From Chelonoidis abingdonii (Eukaryota; Chordata; Testudines; Testudinidae): 64,000 nt of DNA. A program made the position numbers and the translations under genes. The stretch covers positions 129,490,865 to 129,554,864 of the forward strand of contig NC_133773.1 in assembly GCF_003597395.2 (NCBI RefSeq), read 5' to 3'. Below, in pieces: positions 12,615 to 25,439 of the stretch (position 1 is the first letter of the stretch; each line of letters opens with the position of its first letter). The notes under the pieces are model-generated. The model searched no databases. It was not told the origin of the DNA and saw only the letters and a program-made list of their open reading frames with translations.

Positions 12615-15466
12615 GTTTTGGGAAAGCGTTTAGAGCCAGTTACTTTCTATTCTAGATCATTGATCTAGTACGTGGCTTTATTTTTCCTTAACTATTTCTC
12701 ATTAAACTAGTATCAAAGTTAATTTCTTGTTTACATTGATCTCTATGCACCCTGCCCACCCTTCTTTGACACCTATTGATGGTAGAAGTGGAAGATCTTT
12801 GCAGTAAGAGGGCAAGAGGTCTATGGCATGAAGTACTGATAAGAAATACTTTTATGTAACTTAGTGTCTAGTAGTATTCGTGACTTAACTGTTCGTTTCA
12901 TGAAAAACGTAGGTTTTAACCTTTTAAAAACATACCATTTTTCATTAATGCCAATTGCATTATAAAAGATTAGGTGAGGTTGAAGTAGAGGTAGAAAGTA
13001 AATTTTTTTTCCATTTTTTTACTCTAAAAAACTGTAGCATAATCTGAAAATTGGGGTCTTCGGTACATATTTGGAAAGTATCACAATATTGATGTCACAG
13101 GTGTCTTGTGACTTAACCGCCTTGTGCTACTTCAGACTTTCAGAGTTATTCTCTCGTGTTTTATGTGTCTACATGCAAACTAGTTTCCCTGTTCCTTTTT
13201 GAAATCAGAATATGCTTGTTGGTGTTGATCCAACTGTACAGCATGTCTAAATAGAAATTAAAAATTCTTATTTATTATTGTACAAACTTAAGATTTCACA
13301 AGTGGCTGATATTCTATTTTAAATGTTAATGTATCAAGGTTATAATTTAAAAAGAACTCCAACCCTAAACATCAAGAATTATGGAAATAATTAGCCAAGG
13401 TAGCTTTTATTTATAAAAAGCTATATTCCATTATCTTTGCAATTAGCATTGTCAGAATTCCCCCCTACTCGTTATTAAACAAACACTCCAAAGTCTGAAC
13501 CAGAACACCAGTTAAGAATTTTTATATAGCTCATGGTTGAAAACTCACCTTCCAAATTTTTTAAAGCTTAAGTTTAACTGTAATGTTACATTCATGATAG
13601 GAGCTGACCTGATAGAGCTGCAGTGGGAATTTCCTGTGTGCGCGCACGTGTCTCCTAAAACTGGAACTCCACACCTTATGCACTGGGTGCATCAACTTTG
13701 TTGTACATGCTAAGTTTATAATAGTTTGTGCATAAAACTGTGCACCTGACAACTTTGTGTGGTGCCAGACTCTTGAGTCAAAGGGTGAGAGAAGTCTGGA
13801 GTTGGAGTGATGGAAGGTACTACATATGGACATGGTTTGGAGGGTTTGTGGTAGGTGGCCTGGGATTTAACAAATCTATAATGAGCACAAGATACTTGAG
13901 CTCTGCTGGAGTGTGGAATTTTTTATTTTTAAATCCGTGAATCTCCCGAACCACTCAAAGTGCCTTGATGTGTTAAAGCAGAATTGAAAGCCCTTTCCCC
14001 ACATTCCCTTTGATAAACACCAGACATATCTCCTGTACAGCTGGGAAGCTCCATAGAGAAGTAGCAGCATCTTCACTCTTTTTGTTGAGCCCAAGTTGTC
14101 TTTTGTTACTACTGAGCTATTTAAGATTTCCTGATTCTACAAGCAAACTGTCTTCTTGCTTAAGTGGCTTAACAAGACTGAAGAGATACTAATCTCCCCA
14201 GTGTGCCTGGGCTACTACCAAGCTACCACCCTGTCCCTGCAAAATTCATTCTGCCTTGCAAGAGTTCCTAAATCTATGGAGCTGGAATCAAGAGCTCTGC
14301 AGGGTAATGAGATCTCACATTGGCTTACCCGAACCCTTAAAACATTTTCATTTGATTCTCTGGCATAAAATAGTTTTTGATAATACCAAGTTCAAATAAA
14401 ATTGAGTTGTATTTTGAGACGTGTGTAGATTTAGATCTAACTTATAGCTTTGTCACACTTGAAAACTTATGGGTAAGTAAAACCTTAAAAGTAAGCTGTA
14501 TAACTGATGTGTACATCTTATTTTCATCTAAGCGATTTTAACCCTGCTTTTGACTGAAACTAAATGCAAATTTAACTGTGAAGCTGCTAAAACCTCTCTA
14601 ATGTCAGACATCAAGAACATGGCAGGTTTAAAATACAGTAATATTAAAGTGTAGAAGAGGCCTTAAGATCCCCACTTAACTGTGGTGCTGTTCGTACATC
14701 ATGACTATCAATTTCCCAGTACCTAGTATCAGTTGCTGCTTTTATGAATGCTGACACACATCCAAATTAGAAGTTATTAAACACTGAACAAATCAAAATA
14801 CGTGACCTCACTTTAAACTCCAATTTGATAAAGGGGACTAAGTCTGGTTATGCTCAGTCTAACAATCCCATGAAACAGGATGGTACAAATGTGTTTTAAA
14901 AAAATAAATTACAACTTTTCTGACCCATGTCTGTTGTCTTCCCCCCCTCTTCTGTTCCCCCTCCCCCGTAAAATAGTTTGTGCCAACAGCATATTGTTAT
15001 AGTGTTTAGCAGGGGGGAAATAGATTCACAGTGCATTAACAATTGTTCATGATAACGAACATTATAAAACATCCTATTTTTGGCCTAAAGGATTTCTAAG
15101 ATAAATAGTTGTAATAGTTACAAAAATGCATGTGATTTGGTCCTTTCTAGAATTTTTTTTAAAACTTAAAAAGCAAGCTGCAGTTTATAAATTTGGTAAG
15201 TTATTTATCCTGGTCAGGTAGCTAGTGAGAGTTACGGACTTCGTAAGTGTCCCAGTAACTAGTCTATAATAACTTTTCTACCCCCCACTCACCACTCATA
15301 GTTGCTTGTTACAAAAATTCACCTCCCAACAGGATGAACACTGGCAGAATAAGATTGAGTTTCATGCACTTCTACGGAGTGGGTCTTTTGACCTTAGAGA
15401 ACTTCTACCTGTTATGTGGACACTGACCTCATGTCTCTGTGTAAGGTTTGCCCCCTCCCTCTAATT
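12615..15466. other. Intron-like sequence, nothing assigned
   Basis: AT-rich with a CG-containing patch at about 13637-13650. Open frames at 13561-14368 overlap on both strands, lack splice context and look random. Confidence 0.4.
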
Positions 15467-15795
15467 CAGTGATCCCCAAATTTTTCAGTGTTACACCTCC
15501 CCTTACCTCCATCTGCACCCCCTCCCCCACCCCAGGGCTAGGATTGAGGCTAGGGTTGGGGCCAGGAGTGGGGCCAAGGCTGGAGGCCGGGCTGGGACTG
15601 GGTACAGAGCCGCGGTCAGGGGACGGAGCTGGGATTGTGGCTGGCGGCAGGGCCAGAGCAGAGCTAGAAGCAAAGTGGGTCTGGGTGGCACTCCCTCTCC
15701 ACCCTGCCATGGGGGCTGGCCCCAGTCCTGCTGTGCCCCCTTGAACGTTCCTTCGGAACCCCCTACGAGTGCTGCACCTACACTCCACTGCAGGG
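15467..15795. mobile_element. Truncated GC-rich hAT-type element
   Basis: Starts CAGTGATCCCCAAATTTTTC, the same terminus type as the element at 51489-52686. A GC-rich interior of CTGGGGCC-type repeats and the shared GAACGTTCCTTC stretch follow. The right terminal repeat is missing. Confidence 0.65.
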
Positions 15796-16309
15796 GGGAA
15801 AGATAGATATATGTAGCTTTTGTGAAGCACTCATTATCTTTTGGGATGAAAGGCAATGTGCAAGGTTGTGTAGTTGTAGCAGAACTTGGGGGCCGTTTTG
15901 ACACAGTAGGTACTGTTTCATGGATATTGGCTGAAAATGATTCACAGTGCTTGATGTGTAGATCAGACTGTTTCCATAGAGTCCTGTCTATTCTCCTCCA
16001 CTCCCCTCTTTTTGCCCCCACAAAAAACCAAACCCGAATGCTATTTCCCTCCTTACTAAAGTCTGGATGTAGGAGTCAGCCCTCAATCTCAGAAAGCCTT
16101 TCCTTGAGACAGGCTTGCCTTTCCACTGGCCATCTGTTCCTAACCAGGTATTTGAGCCCTGTAAAAGGGTCACCTAGCTCCTTTATTCAACTTTGTTTGG
16201 GCTTTCTCGTGGTCACCTTTTCCCAGTTGCTTTCTGGGAACCTATAGTTCTTCTGTGTCCAAGTAGTCCTGTATACTTCAAAACACTCTTGAGCTTTATG
16301 GCATCAGTA

Positions 16310-16704
16310 CAGCAGAACCTCACTTATGAACACCAGAGTTACAAACTGACCAGTCAACTATACATTCACTGGGAACCGGAAGTATGCAATCAAGCAGCAG
16401 CAGAGACATAAAAAGTGAATACAATACAGTACTGTGTTCAATGTAAACTACTTTTAAAAAAATTAAAAAAAAAAAAAAAAGATTGACAAAATAAAGAAAC
16501 TGTTTCTCTGCTTGTTGTGTTTCAATTAAGATTGTTAAAAGAAGCATTTTTTCTTCTGCATAGTAAAGTTTCAAAGCTGTATTGTCAATATTCAGTTGTA
16601 AACTTTTGAAAGAACAACCATAACGTTTTGTTCAGAGCTGTGTATATTTCAAAGTCACAAACAGCCTCCATTCCTGAGGTGTTCCTAACTCTGAGGTTCT
16701 GCTG
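16310..16704. mobile_element. Mariner/Tigger-type MITE (395 bp), TA target duplication
   Basis: Left end CAGCAGAACCTCACTTATGA and right end (inverted) CAGCAGAACCTCAGAGTTAG. TA lies on both sides (16308-16309 and 16705-16706). An A-run sits in the middle. The 84-codon frame on the - strand at 16320-16574 is a by-product of the element and carries no transposase motif. Confidence 0.85.
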
Positions 16705-16706
16705 TA

Positions 16707-18557
16707 TTGGTTAGCTTGTTTCCTCCACCTTTCCCTGATGGGGCATGCTCCTGTAGTAATCAGTGAGTGTGCTTAAAAATCCATAAATAAGTGTGTGGTT
16801 ACACCATGTTACAGGGGTTAGGTGTGTTGGGCAGAAAGCTGAAGGTAAAAGTTTCCTCAGCCACTTGAAGTTTGGAAACTATAACAATTTGCTAATAAAA
16901 CCAGTGAGTCTCAAACCCCCTGGTTGCAGGCAGGAACCTTCATCAGCCATCACATTCTTCAGTAATTCGCATTCTGTAAATGCATGTGCAGGTCATGCAG
17001 CAGCCTTTGAGAGTTATTTCATGTTGCCAATTACTGAGTTTACTTTAAAAAAAAAAAAAAATTGTGGTTGCCAGGTATACCTTTAATTAACTATTGTGAC
17101 ATACATTATTCCTGTTGGAGTGTTTACCCCTTCCACCCCCCCAGTTCACTCAATGTATGCTAGTTGTGCTCTCTTCCAGAAAGTGACTAAAACCCAACTG
17201 TCAGGGCCAAGTGAATTTGATTTCAGTAATGTGGATTGCTTGAAGAGTTGATTTGAAATCCTTAGAATTTTATTTATAGGTCTAGAGTTTACTAAAGAGA
17301 TCGTGTGTGCATGCACATATGCCTGTACATGTGATTATATCATGTGTTCCAAGTATGTAAGTGAGTTAAATATTGCATAATAGCAATCGTTTCTTTGCTT
17401 TTGCAGCATAACCCCTATTTTCTAGGAACATCACTCATCGCTATGCTGTAAGTTCAGTAAACCTGATAACATTTAACACTGTTGCCCCACACAGAGGGTA
17501 AGAAGAACATTTGTTCAATACTGACAACTTTTTTTCTCCCTTGCTTTAAGCACAGTTTTTTAAATCTGACATAATTAAGAGCAAAGCCTTTTAAATATTT
17601 TTGCTGCTATTTTGGTTAGAAAGGAAACTTGGATGTGTCATATGCTCCTACTCAATGTGTTTCTGAGAACTTAATCAGTATGCAAGTATCCAAAGCATTA
17701 CTTGAATCAGAATTTGAGAAATCAGCAACCCCTTCACTCTTATCCCTCTTGTCATGCTGAGGAGGCCACCAGTGTTGTGTCCCACGCTAAGAGCAGAATA
17801 TAAATGTGAGTTTGAAGAGTTAATTTGGTGGGTTGGGGGGCAGGGGGGCGGGGCTCTTGCCTGGGTGGCAGCTGCTGTTTGAACCATCTCATCTCTGCAG
17901 GGGCAACTTGCCTGAAACAGCTGCTTCCACTTTCCATCTCCCTCTCTATAACAGTAGTGTGGCCTGACAGAATGTACTTGTTACAAAATATCTATGGGTT
18001 TAATGAGGTTGAAACTTGGCAACTATCTCCCAGAAAAACACTGCCAGGAGTAAACATTTTTCAGATGGTTTAACGCAGTTAATGAGCATTTATTACTTTC
18101 CAGATAGTAACATTCTTTGTATGAAATGTATTGCCCGTTTTTACTTACAAAATGGGCAGATTTTTTTTTTAACTGAAGAGAGTTTGGTTTGCACCAACTC
18201 AGAATTATCTTCAGTCTGCTTTCTTTTAAGTGGTATTTTTGAAAAGGTGATTGGGAAAGATTTGATTGCATCACATATTCTGTATATAGCTAACCTGCAC
18301 CTTGCTCTCAGTTCTGGTAACTGGAGCAATTTAAGAGGGTCAGTCATAAGGAGCCATATAAAAGTAAATTCCACAAACTGGGGAAAAGGAACTAGAAAAA
18401 CAGATGGCACCAAAAATAGTTTATTACCAAGCCCTAAACAAGATTGTGTAATTTTTTCTTCAGAAATAATGCAACTGTAAATCCTGCTGAAAATCAGTAA
18501 GTACTCAATTAACTCCAAACTTCTGAGTGTTGTTAAAGCCTTTTGGCTGCTTTCCAG
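16707..18557. other. Intron-like sequence, few repeats
   Basis: AT-rich and unassigned. Opposite-strand open frames at 18016-18518 overlap each other and carry no domain or splice support. Confidence 0.4.
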
Positions 18558-18650
18558 GCTTGGTGTTGCCCTTCATTCACAGGATCAACATTTAATTTCT
18601 TAATGGGAAACCTGAAGAATTCATCCTTTTTGAATGGAAACATAGACACG
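18558..18650 (+). CDS. Candidate internal exon upstream of the terminal exon (unproven)
   Basis: A pyrimidine-rich stretch ends in AG at 18556-18557, and a second good acceptor AG lies at 18581-18582 after CCTTCATTCAC. A GTGAGC donor starts at 18651. From 18558 the frame is 31 open codons that both start and end on codon boundaries. From 18583 it is 68 nt (phase 2 entry, phase 0 exit). Either choice leaves phase 0, matching the phase 0 entry of the exon at 33239. The shared part reads STFNFLMGNLKNSSFLNG, then NIDT, which resembles the Asn/Ser-rich start of the terminal exon (TLKNSKSL). Such a short open frame with passable splice sites can occur by chance, and no homologue was recognised. If real, the two exons would be joined across a 14.6-kb intron. 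Confidence 0.35.
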
Positions 18651-21600
18651 GTGAGCTTGAATGAGTAGCTACAGGCTAAAGCGTCACTGGAATGGAATGG
18701 GAGCTGTGCTTGATGAGATCCTGCTAGGTTGCAGCCAGGATGAATCTCGGGTCTTTCTTTTCAGCAACGCATGGACAATCAAAGGCCCCCTTTTTATCTA
18801 TTGTTACCAGGGAGGACATCCATTTAAAGTTCAAATTCCAGCAGGCTTGGGAAGAAGGAAAGGAGATAACAGTAGGCCAGGCTAGGAGATGATAATCAAG
18901 CATCAAAAGTGAGCTGAAGACAAGCCAGCACTTTGTCCTCTGACAGGAGAGACCAGGCTGGGGGTACTTAGTTTTGAATGGGGGCTTGAAGTTTTTTGCA
19001 ATCATGAATGAAGCACTACTGAGGTGGCAGGCACAGAGAGCATCTGGCGCTTTGCTTTCTTTGCATCAGCAGAGTGGATCACAATGTGAAATTAGGCCCA
19101 AAATGGCATTTAATGAAGTGAAGCCTCTGTGTTGCAGGCCTCCCTGTGCTCTGACTGCAAAGGACAGCCCAATAGTGTATGATCCGGGGACAGCAAGGAA
19201 AGGAAATCTCATTAAGGATACTGTTTTTTTTTTCTTTTTCTTTTACAAATGTCACTTGTATAACGTCTTACAGATAGCTGGCTTTCTCGTAAGTGTTTAA
19301 CACCATGTAGCCCTCCGCCAGCCCTGAAAAGCAGTACTTAAACTTACAGTACTTTGTTCTGGAAGTGTGCTTATAAGAGGATGACGTTTAATATCCGATG
19401 CAGATTTACTGTTCCTCTTTGGCAAGTTGCTGTAAGTACAAATAAGAATTCATTGTTGAAATAGCTAATGAGTACCAGACCAACTGCATCTGACCTTATG
19501 TGAAAAGGGGCTATCCATAAACTCCCATGTAAGCTTGCAGGCAGCTGTGGGCTTTTTAAATTAGTCAATGATAAACAAGTTCATGCCAAACCTGTTGATC
19601 CTTGAAACTCAATAGTTACATTATTACATTAAGTTAAGAATCATGGTACAATATGCTAGCTATGAGGTATTTTCAGTTGATGTTTCCAAGCTTGTACCCA
19701 AAGAGCTGTGATGGTCCTGGTTCAGTCCATCTAGGGCTAAGGAGATGGCGGAGAGAATTACAGACTTCTCCTCTCCTTCCCCCCCCCTCCCCAGCCGAAT
19801 CTGGGATGTAAAGAAGTTATTCAGCAAGTTTCCATTATTAATATGGAAACCCACTTTCTGATTTCTAAAAGTAATTCAGCCAGAATGAAGGTCAGTTATT
19901 AAGATCCTTAGAAACTCAAGAGAAATGAGTTAATTTTACCACTTATTCAGTTAATAATTCAGTGGAATTCTTTAAATGATTCTGCATTTTATGAATGAAG
20001 TACTGGGTGTGGTATGGTATTGCAGTTATTTAGTTCCAAAATAAAAGAGCTTTTTTCATTTTGAAACCAGGTTGTCTTTTTATACATTAGAAGGTATTCA
20101 GTGTAAAACTGTACTGTAGGAGGTGTACTTTACTTGTTTTTGACTGAAGTCACTGTCTGAGCAATTTCTTCAGAAAGTGCAAAAAAACCAAAACACAAGC
20201 TTTGCACAGCCTGGAGCAATTATAAAAATACATCCTGTAGGGAAATACCTCAGTTGAATCAGTTTAACTGTCACTTTGTCTTTCTGCTAGACTTGCATTG
20301 CACAAATCATTTTCTGTTGTACACAGATACTGGCACATAGGTAAACAGATGTCTCAAATGTATTGGAAGATAGGCTAAATTAAACTGAGTATGCCAGCTG
20401 CCTTTATTACTTTGATTTCATCCACTGGATTTTTAGAATGGGAAATACTAGTTTATTCATGATTATACATTCCTTTTCCTCAAAATGTGCAAACCTGAAA
20501 GACACTTTCTTACATTTATTTAAAAGGAGTAGCTTTTATTAGTGTAACCCATTGATATAGTCAGATTTTACTATTTGAAAATAACCTAGCTATTTCAAAA
20601 AATTACTCTCTAAGCATTGGTATTGGCCTTAGTCAGATATATCAAAGTATTTGAGAATAAACAAAATGAGCTATTTATATTTCTGAGAGTGGATGATAGA
20701 TAATTGTTTGCAGTCATATGTTGCAAACTGATGTGGTGAAAAACTGGCATTCAAATAAGTGACTTACTTCCTACTTTTAAATAAGTTTGCTTTTACTAAT
20801 AAAATTCATTTCCTTTTGAGTTAGGATAATGATATCACTAAAATATTCTTTTATGTTGCATTGTTTTCCACAATAAAAGAATGTAAAGAAATTTCCAGTA
20901 ATAATGCATGAAATTTGGTAGCCTGGACTATTTACAGCCTTTTAAAAACATGAAATATGTGATATTTATCATTTTACATACAAGGCTCCGAGAGTGCTTC
21001 ACAAGCCAGAGGGAGGAATCATGGACAGCTGGTGCACAGCACACTGCACTTCAGTAGGGAATTGAGACAAACTCTTGCCATTAAGAGAAATGCCATAGGA
21101 ATTCTAGTATTCACTCACAACAGGCAGGATCTTTATTGTAAAGTCTTACCTAAAAGAACCTTCTTGCCTTCCTCCTTTTCCCCTGCCCACCATGAACAAG
21201 TATGGTATCCATTTGTCTAACACAAAGGATAAATGACCACTTGCCTTGATTTGTGAACCTTATCCAGGGAATCTGTACCCAAACATCCCATTCTGTGAGG
21301 CGCCAAGCGCCCTCAGCACCCTGTGACTTCTGAACCAAGAAAGGATATCTCCAAACAACATTGTTCTAAACTTCTTCTTTAAAAAGCACAGGTTGACCTG
21401 ATACTGAAATCCTAGTCTCTTTGTGGCTTCATGTTACCTAAGTTGTCTCAAAACAGCCCTTGTCAGAAAGTATTAATATTAGGTATAATAGCTACTGTAT
21501 TTTAGTTTAGGTGCTAGATATAGTGAACATACTGGATATGTGTACTGGGCATGTTTTCCTTTACACAGAAAAATGTAACTTGCTCAGTTTAACTTTCCTC

Positions 21601-23690
21601 TGGAAGTAATCAATGGGCCTGGTGCATCTATAGTATTAACAGCCAATAAGAATTCATTGTAACACGTACTTTTTTTAAAGTTAAAATGAGCAAAACATTC
21701 CTAGCATCTTTGCTTTTTAATGCTTATATATCAAGAATATATAAATCTGATTTTCTCTTTGTGTAAATAATAAATAAAAGGGATGACATTGCTTCCAGAC
21801 CGAGACCTTTTTTTTTCTCCAGCTGGGAGTGAATTTTATGGCCTAATTATAAAACTCCTTAAAATGCTGGTTATAATAGAATGCCAACACAATCTAATAA
21901 TGTAGGTGAGGTTGACATCTGTCAGTAACGAGTGCAGTTTGAAGTTTAAAATTCAATGTTTACTTTTGTAATCTGGTATAAATCTTTCTAACAGATACAT
22001 GTCACTTCAGTATTCACAACACAGCTAGCTTTACTGGTCTGTTGTATACCTCACCCTTCAGTAAACTCTGCAAAAAAAGTATGAAATGATAGTTTTAATA
22101 ATTCGTAGGGATGTGAGTCTATGGACTTCTGAGCAAGAATGGGATGGCTGCAGCTCTGAGTGCATGAGACCATTAGTGCTGCTAAATGTCAGGTGTAGTA
22201 GAAGATGCATAGTCCTGCATAAAAGTCAAGATGACAAATGTAAGTGGGAAGAAATAATACCATTTGGCAGTGTTTTGTAGACATAAAGGATTAAATTCTG
22301 TCCATGTCAGAGGACAAAGGCAATGGATTTACATCAGTGCTAAATGAGGTCCAAATCTGACACAGTATTCAGTGTGAACATGAAAAACAGTTTTTGACAA
22401 ATTTGTAAGTTTGTAATTTTGTCCTTTTATTTAGAAATAGTTTCAGTTAAAGATGATTCATTAGTGTCCAGTAAAATACTACTTCATTGCAAGTTTTCTC
22501 TTAGTGAATTAGCTATTCTTATATTATGAGCTAAGTTATATTCACTGAAATGTACTGCACTTTGAGGCCTGAGGGTGAGGGGGAATGTGTTGTATGTTGT
22601 TTGAAAGTTTTTTATCTTTCTGAATAGGTAGCCAAAAACATACAAATACAAACCAGTGAAAAACTATGGCAGCGTTGGTTTTGGATCCTAAAGACTACTA
22701 CTGTTAGCCACTACTGCTACAAGCAGTCATTCTCTTGTGGATCAGTATCCATATACTGTTCAGAAATGGTCAACCTGCGCAACCGTAGAGTGTGTTCTCG
22801 TCTCTGTGTAGAGGGACTTGTCAGCATAACTCCCTCATGCAAAACAATGTGAATATACCCCTTTGTGTCAAGATACCCATTCAAAAAAAACAAAAACAGA
22901 AATGATAGACTGGAGAGAGGTCAATTTATATGAATTTTAAAGAGATGTTGTAAGTGTAATGCTAACAATAGTAAGCACTACAAACCCTCTTTGTATCTGT
23001 GAAACTGGAAATATGATCTTCATAAGTTAGTGTCTTAAATGGTAAGTGTGAAAGCTCTCACACTCGAAGTGAAAGATCTGAATTACTAAATCAGATGGGA
23101 GAGGGGAGAACGCCCCTATAAACTTAGAAGGGCACTGGGGGGGATATGAACAGTTTTTCTTATGTGATTTTTGTGACTGAGCAAATGACTGCATAATTTT
23201 CCTTTCTGCAGAGATGCATATATTTGTTTGTAGCAGAAACCTTTCAAAAAAGAAAAGGCCATTTTCCTTTTGTCAGAGCCAATCGGGGAGGGGTTGGCTC
23301 ATTTCTAAGTTTGCACAGCACCCAGCATAGTTAAGCCCCAGTCCCCAATATAAATAGTTTAATAACATTCCAGCTTTTTGGCTTGTCCATCATCATTTTA
23401 GGAACTTTGCAGAAGGTGGACTCTTTGGTCAGGTCAGGAGCAGTAAAAAGTAGCAGTGGCTATTGTGGGCTGCTGTGGGAAGTGGGGCTGCTCTGCGTTG
23501 CCCTCTTCTGGGCCACACATGATTCTGTGGACACTCCCCACCTTTGTCTGCAAGGTTTGGCCACCTGCTTGGAACAGAATATTCTGTGCCATAAGCTTGA
23601 TTTGAGTCTCAAAACAATCAAACGACAAAATGGCAATTCAGGACTTACCCATATGCCCGTTTAGACGGGGGGTGGGGAGCAGACAGCAAA
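18651..23690. other. Repeat-poor intron-like block
   Basis: About 5 kb with almost no recognisable transposon apart from a weak CR1/L3-like tail near 23310-23365. The complex AT-rich segment at 21700-21960 is a candidate conserved non-coding element, but this cannot be shown without alignment. Confidence 0.4.
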
Positions 23691-25330
23691 AGACAAGCAC
23701 TTAATTACCATGCTTAGGGCAAAGCCCTGTTATGGGTCTGAGTTAGCCCTGAGGAGCTCTGTTCCAGTCTCACCCAGCTCTGTCCCTGAGCAACAGCAGG
23801 CATGCCTGCTTAACTGGCCTGCTGGTTCTTGATTGGTCAATATTTTTTTTCTTGGCCCTTCCAGGCCTCTGAAGGACTGTCTTGGTGGTGGTCCAGTCTG
23901 AGTAAACTTTTCTTGGGTGGAGAGCTGAAGGGTAGAGAAGGCCTGATGTGCTCAGTCCACACACCTCCCCTGCAAAACAGGCCCAGGACTCTGATCTCTT
24001 CCCCTCTGAAAGAACGTCAGTCCCAGGAAAAGTCCACATTCTAGAGCTGTGAACTTGGTCGGTGTCGTACACAAAAGACGTGGTTGTAATGACTGATACT
24101 ACTGAGTAATGTATTAGTGTCCTTCCTCACTTGCAACCATTTAAAGGTTGCATGATCTGTTACTAGATCAAAGGAAGCTCTACAAGCTAATATTGTAAGG
24201 CCCCTACAGTCCATTTGATGGCCTGGCACACTCTTGATGGTGGAGTATCAGCTCTCTTGTGGCTGTAGCTTCCGGGTTATACACAGTATTGAATATTCCA
24301 CCCCCTGAATGTTTTTTTGGACAGTATTGCTCCTGGTCCAACTATGGAAGTACGTATTTGTAATATAAACATGAGTGAGAAGTCCCAAATACTGTCGCAC
24401 AGGCTGTTGACTGAGGATATCCTTATCTTGGTAGAGGCCTTGTTCACACTGAGTCTTGTCCCCTGGACTGCTTGAGATCTATTGGCCTTCTTGAAGTAGG
24501 TCAGTGGTGCAGCAAGTGTCATGAAGTGGGGCATGAACCTTTGGCACTACATAGCTAGATCGAGGAAAGCCCACACCTGCTTCTTGGTGGTGATAACTAG
24601 GTCTTCCTCAGGGCCTTTGTCTTGTCCTGTAGAGGTTGTACCCAGCCACTTCCTATGAGATACCAGAGATGGTGCGTTTCCAGCATCCCAAACTGGTGAT
24701 GCATCTCACTTGTCTGGAAATTCTTCTCCACTTTGCAAAGTAAATAGTTTTGTAGTTCAAAGTGGGGAAATTGGGAGTCTTGACCCTCCTATGCAATGAC
24801 TCTATTAATCACCGCATGCCAATCGTTTGCCTCTCTAATGGTGATTTTTCTGAACCAAATCAAAGGTCCTGGCTGGTGGTACCATTGATTCAGTGTCAAG
24901 AAGTGTTGTCCAAGGTGGTTCTGGTGAGTTGCCAGCTGCTAAGGCTGCTCATAGTCAGGCCTTCCTGACTGCTTGTTGCTGTTTCCAAGTCGTCTTGGGT
25001 TGCAGTGAGCCATCACAAAGGTCACATGGCAATTGGAAAGATGTCAGACAATCAGACTGGAACAGTACCTGGGTTCTCCGGGTGACACAATAGTAGCAAG
25101 GAGAAATGTTCTCAGTCCCTTTAGATTATTTCCCATGGCAAGTTGGGGATTACTCCAATTTGAAGAGTTCCAGCCTGGTTCCCTATATTCAGATGCACTC
25201 AGGCCATAGGGTAGGTATGAGTGGGGATATGTTCATTGGGTCCTCTTGCAACTCTTCCAGTTCCAGTAGGGTCTCACGGACCAGGCTGTAGGAGCATCCA
25301 GAGTCTATTAATCCTTTTTCTGTTTGCCCC
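23690..25330 (-). mobile_element. Decayed Gypsy-type LTR retrotransposon pol remnant
   Basis: On the - strand the order is right for pol. A protease-like stretch at about 25090-25320 has the DSG catalytic motif (LIDSGCSYSLVRE) and a later LPWEII. Next comes a connection region near 24560-24660 (WVQPLQDK). At 24277-24534 lies an RT/RNase H boundary (MTLAAPLT, then GAILS), and at 24041-24229 RNase H (LVTDHATFKWL). Stops and frameshifts break every segment. No integrase or paired LTRs were recognised. It is a dead fragment. Confidence 0.75.
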
Positions 25331-25439
25331 CCAGGCACTACTGGAGCTGAAAATGTCTGGCTACGCTTTTCGTGGCAAGGGCTTACCTTCCGAGAGTCAG
25401 GTTTCAGGCTATGAACATTACCCTAGACTAGATCATAAC

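Noticed and set aside
15429..16021. Overlapping frames of 98-172 codons on both strands
   Set aside because: They are products of the GC-rich hAT fragment at 15467-15795 and its flank.
18016..18518. 154- and 125-codon frames on opposite strands
   Set aside because: They overlap each other antisense, with AT-rich composition and no domain. The splice-flanked segment at 18558-18650 is the better candidate.
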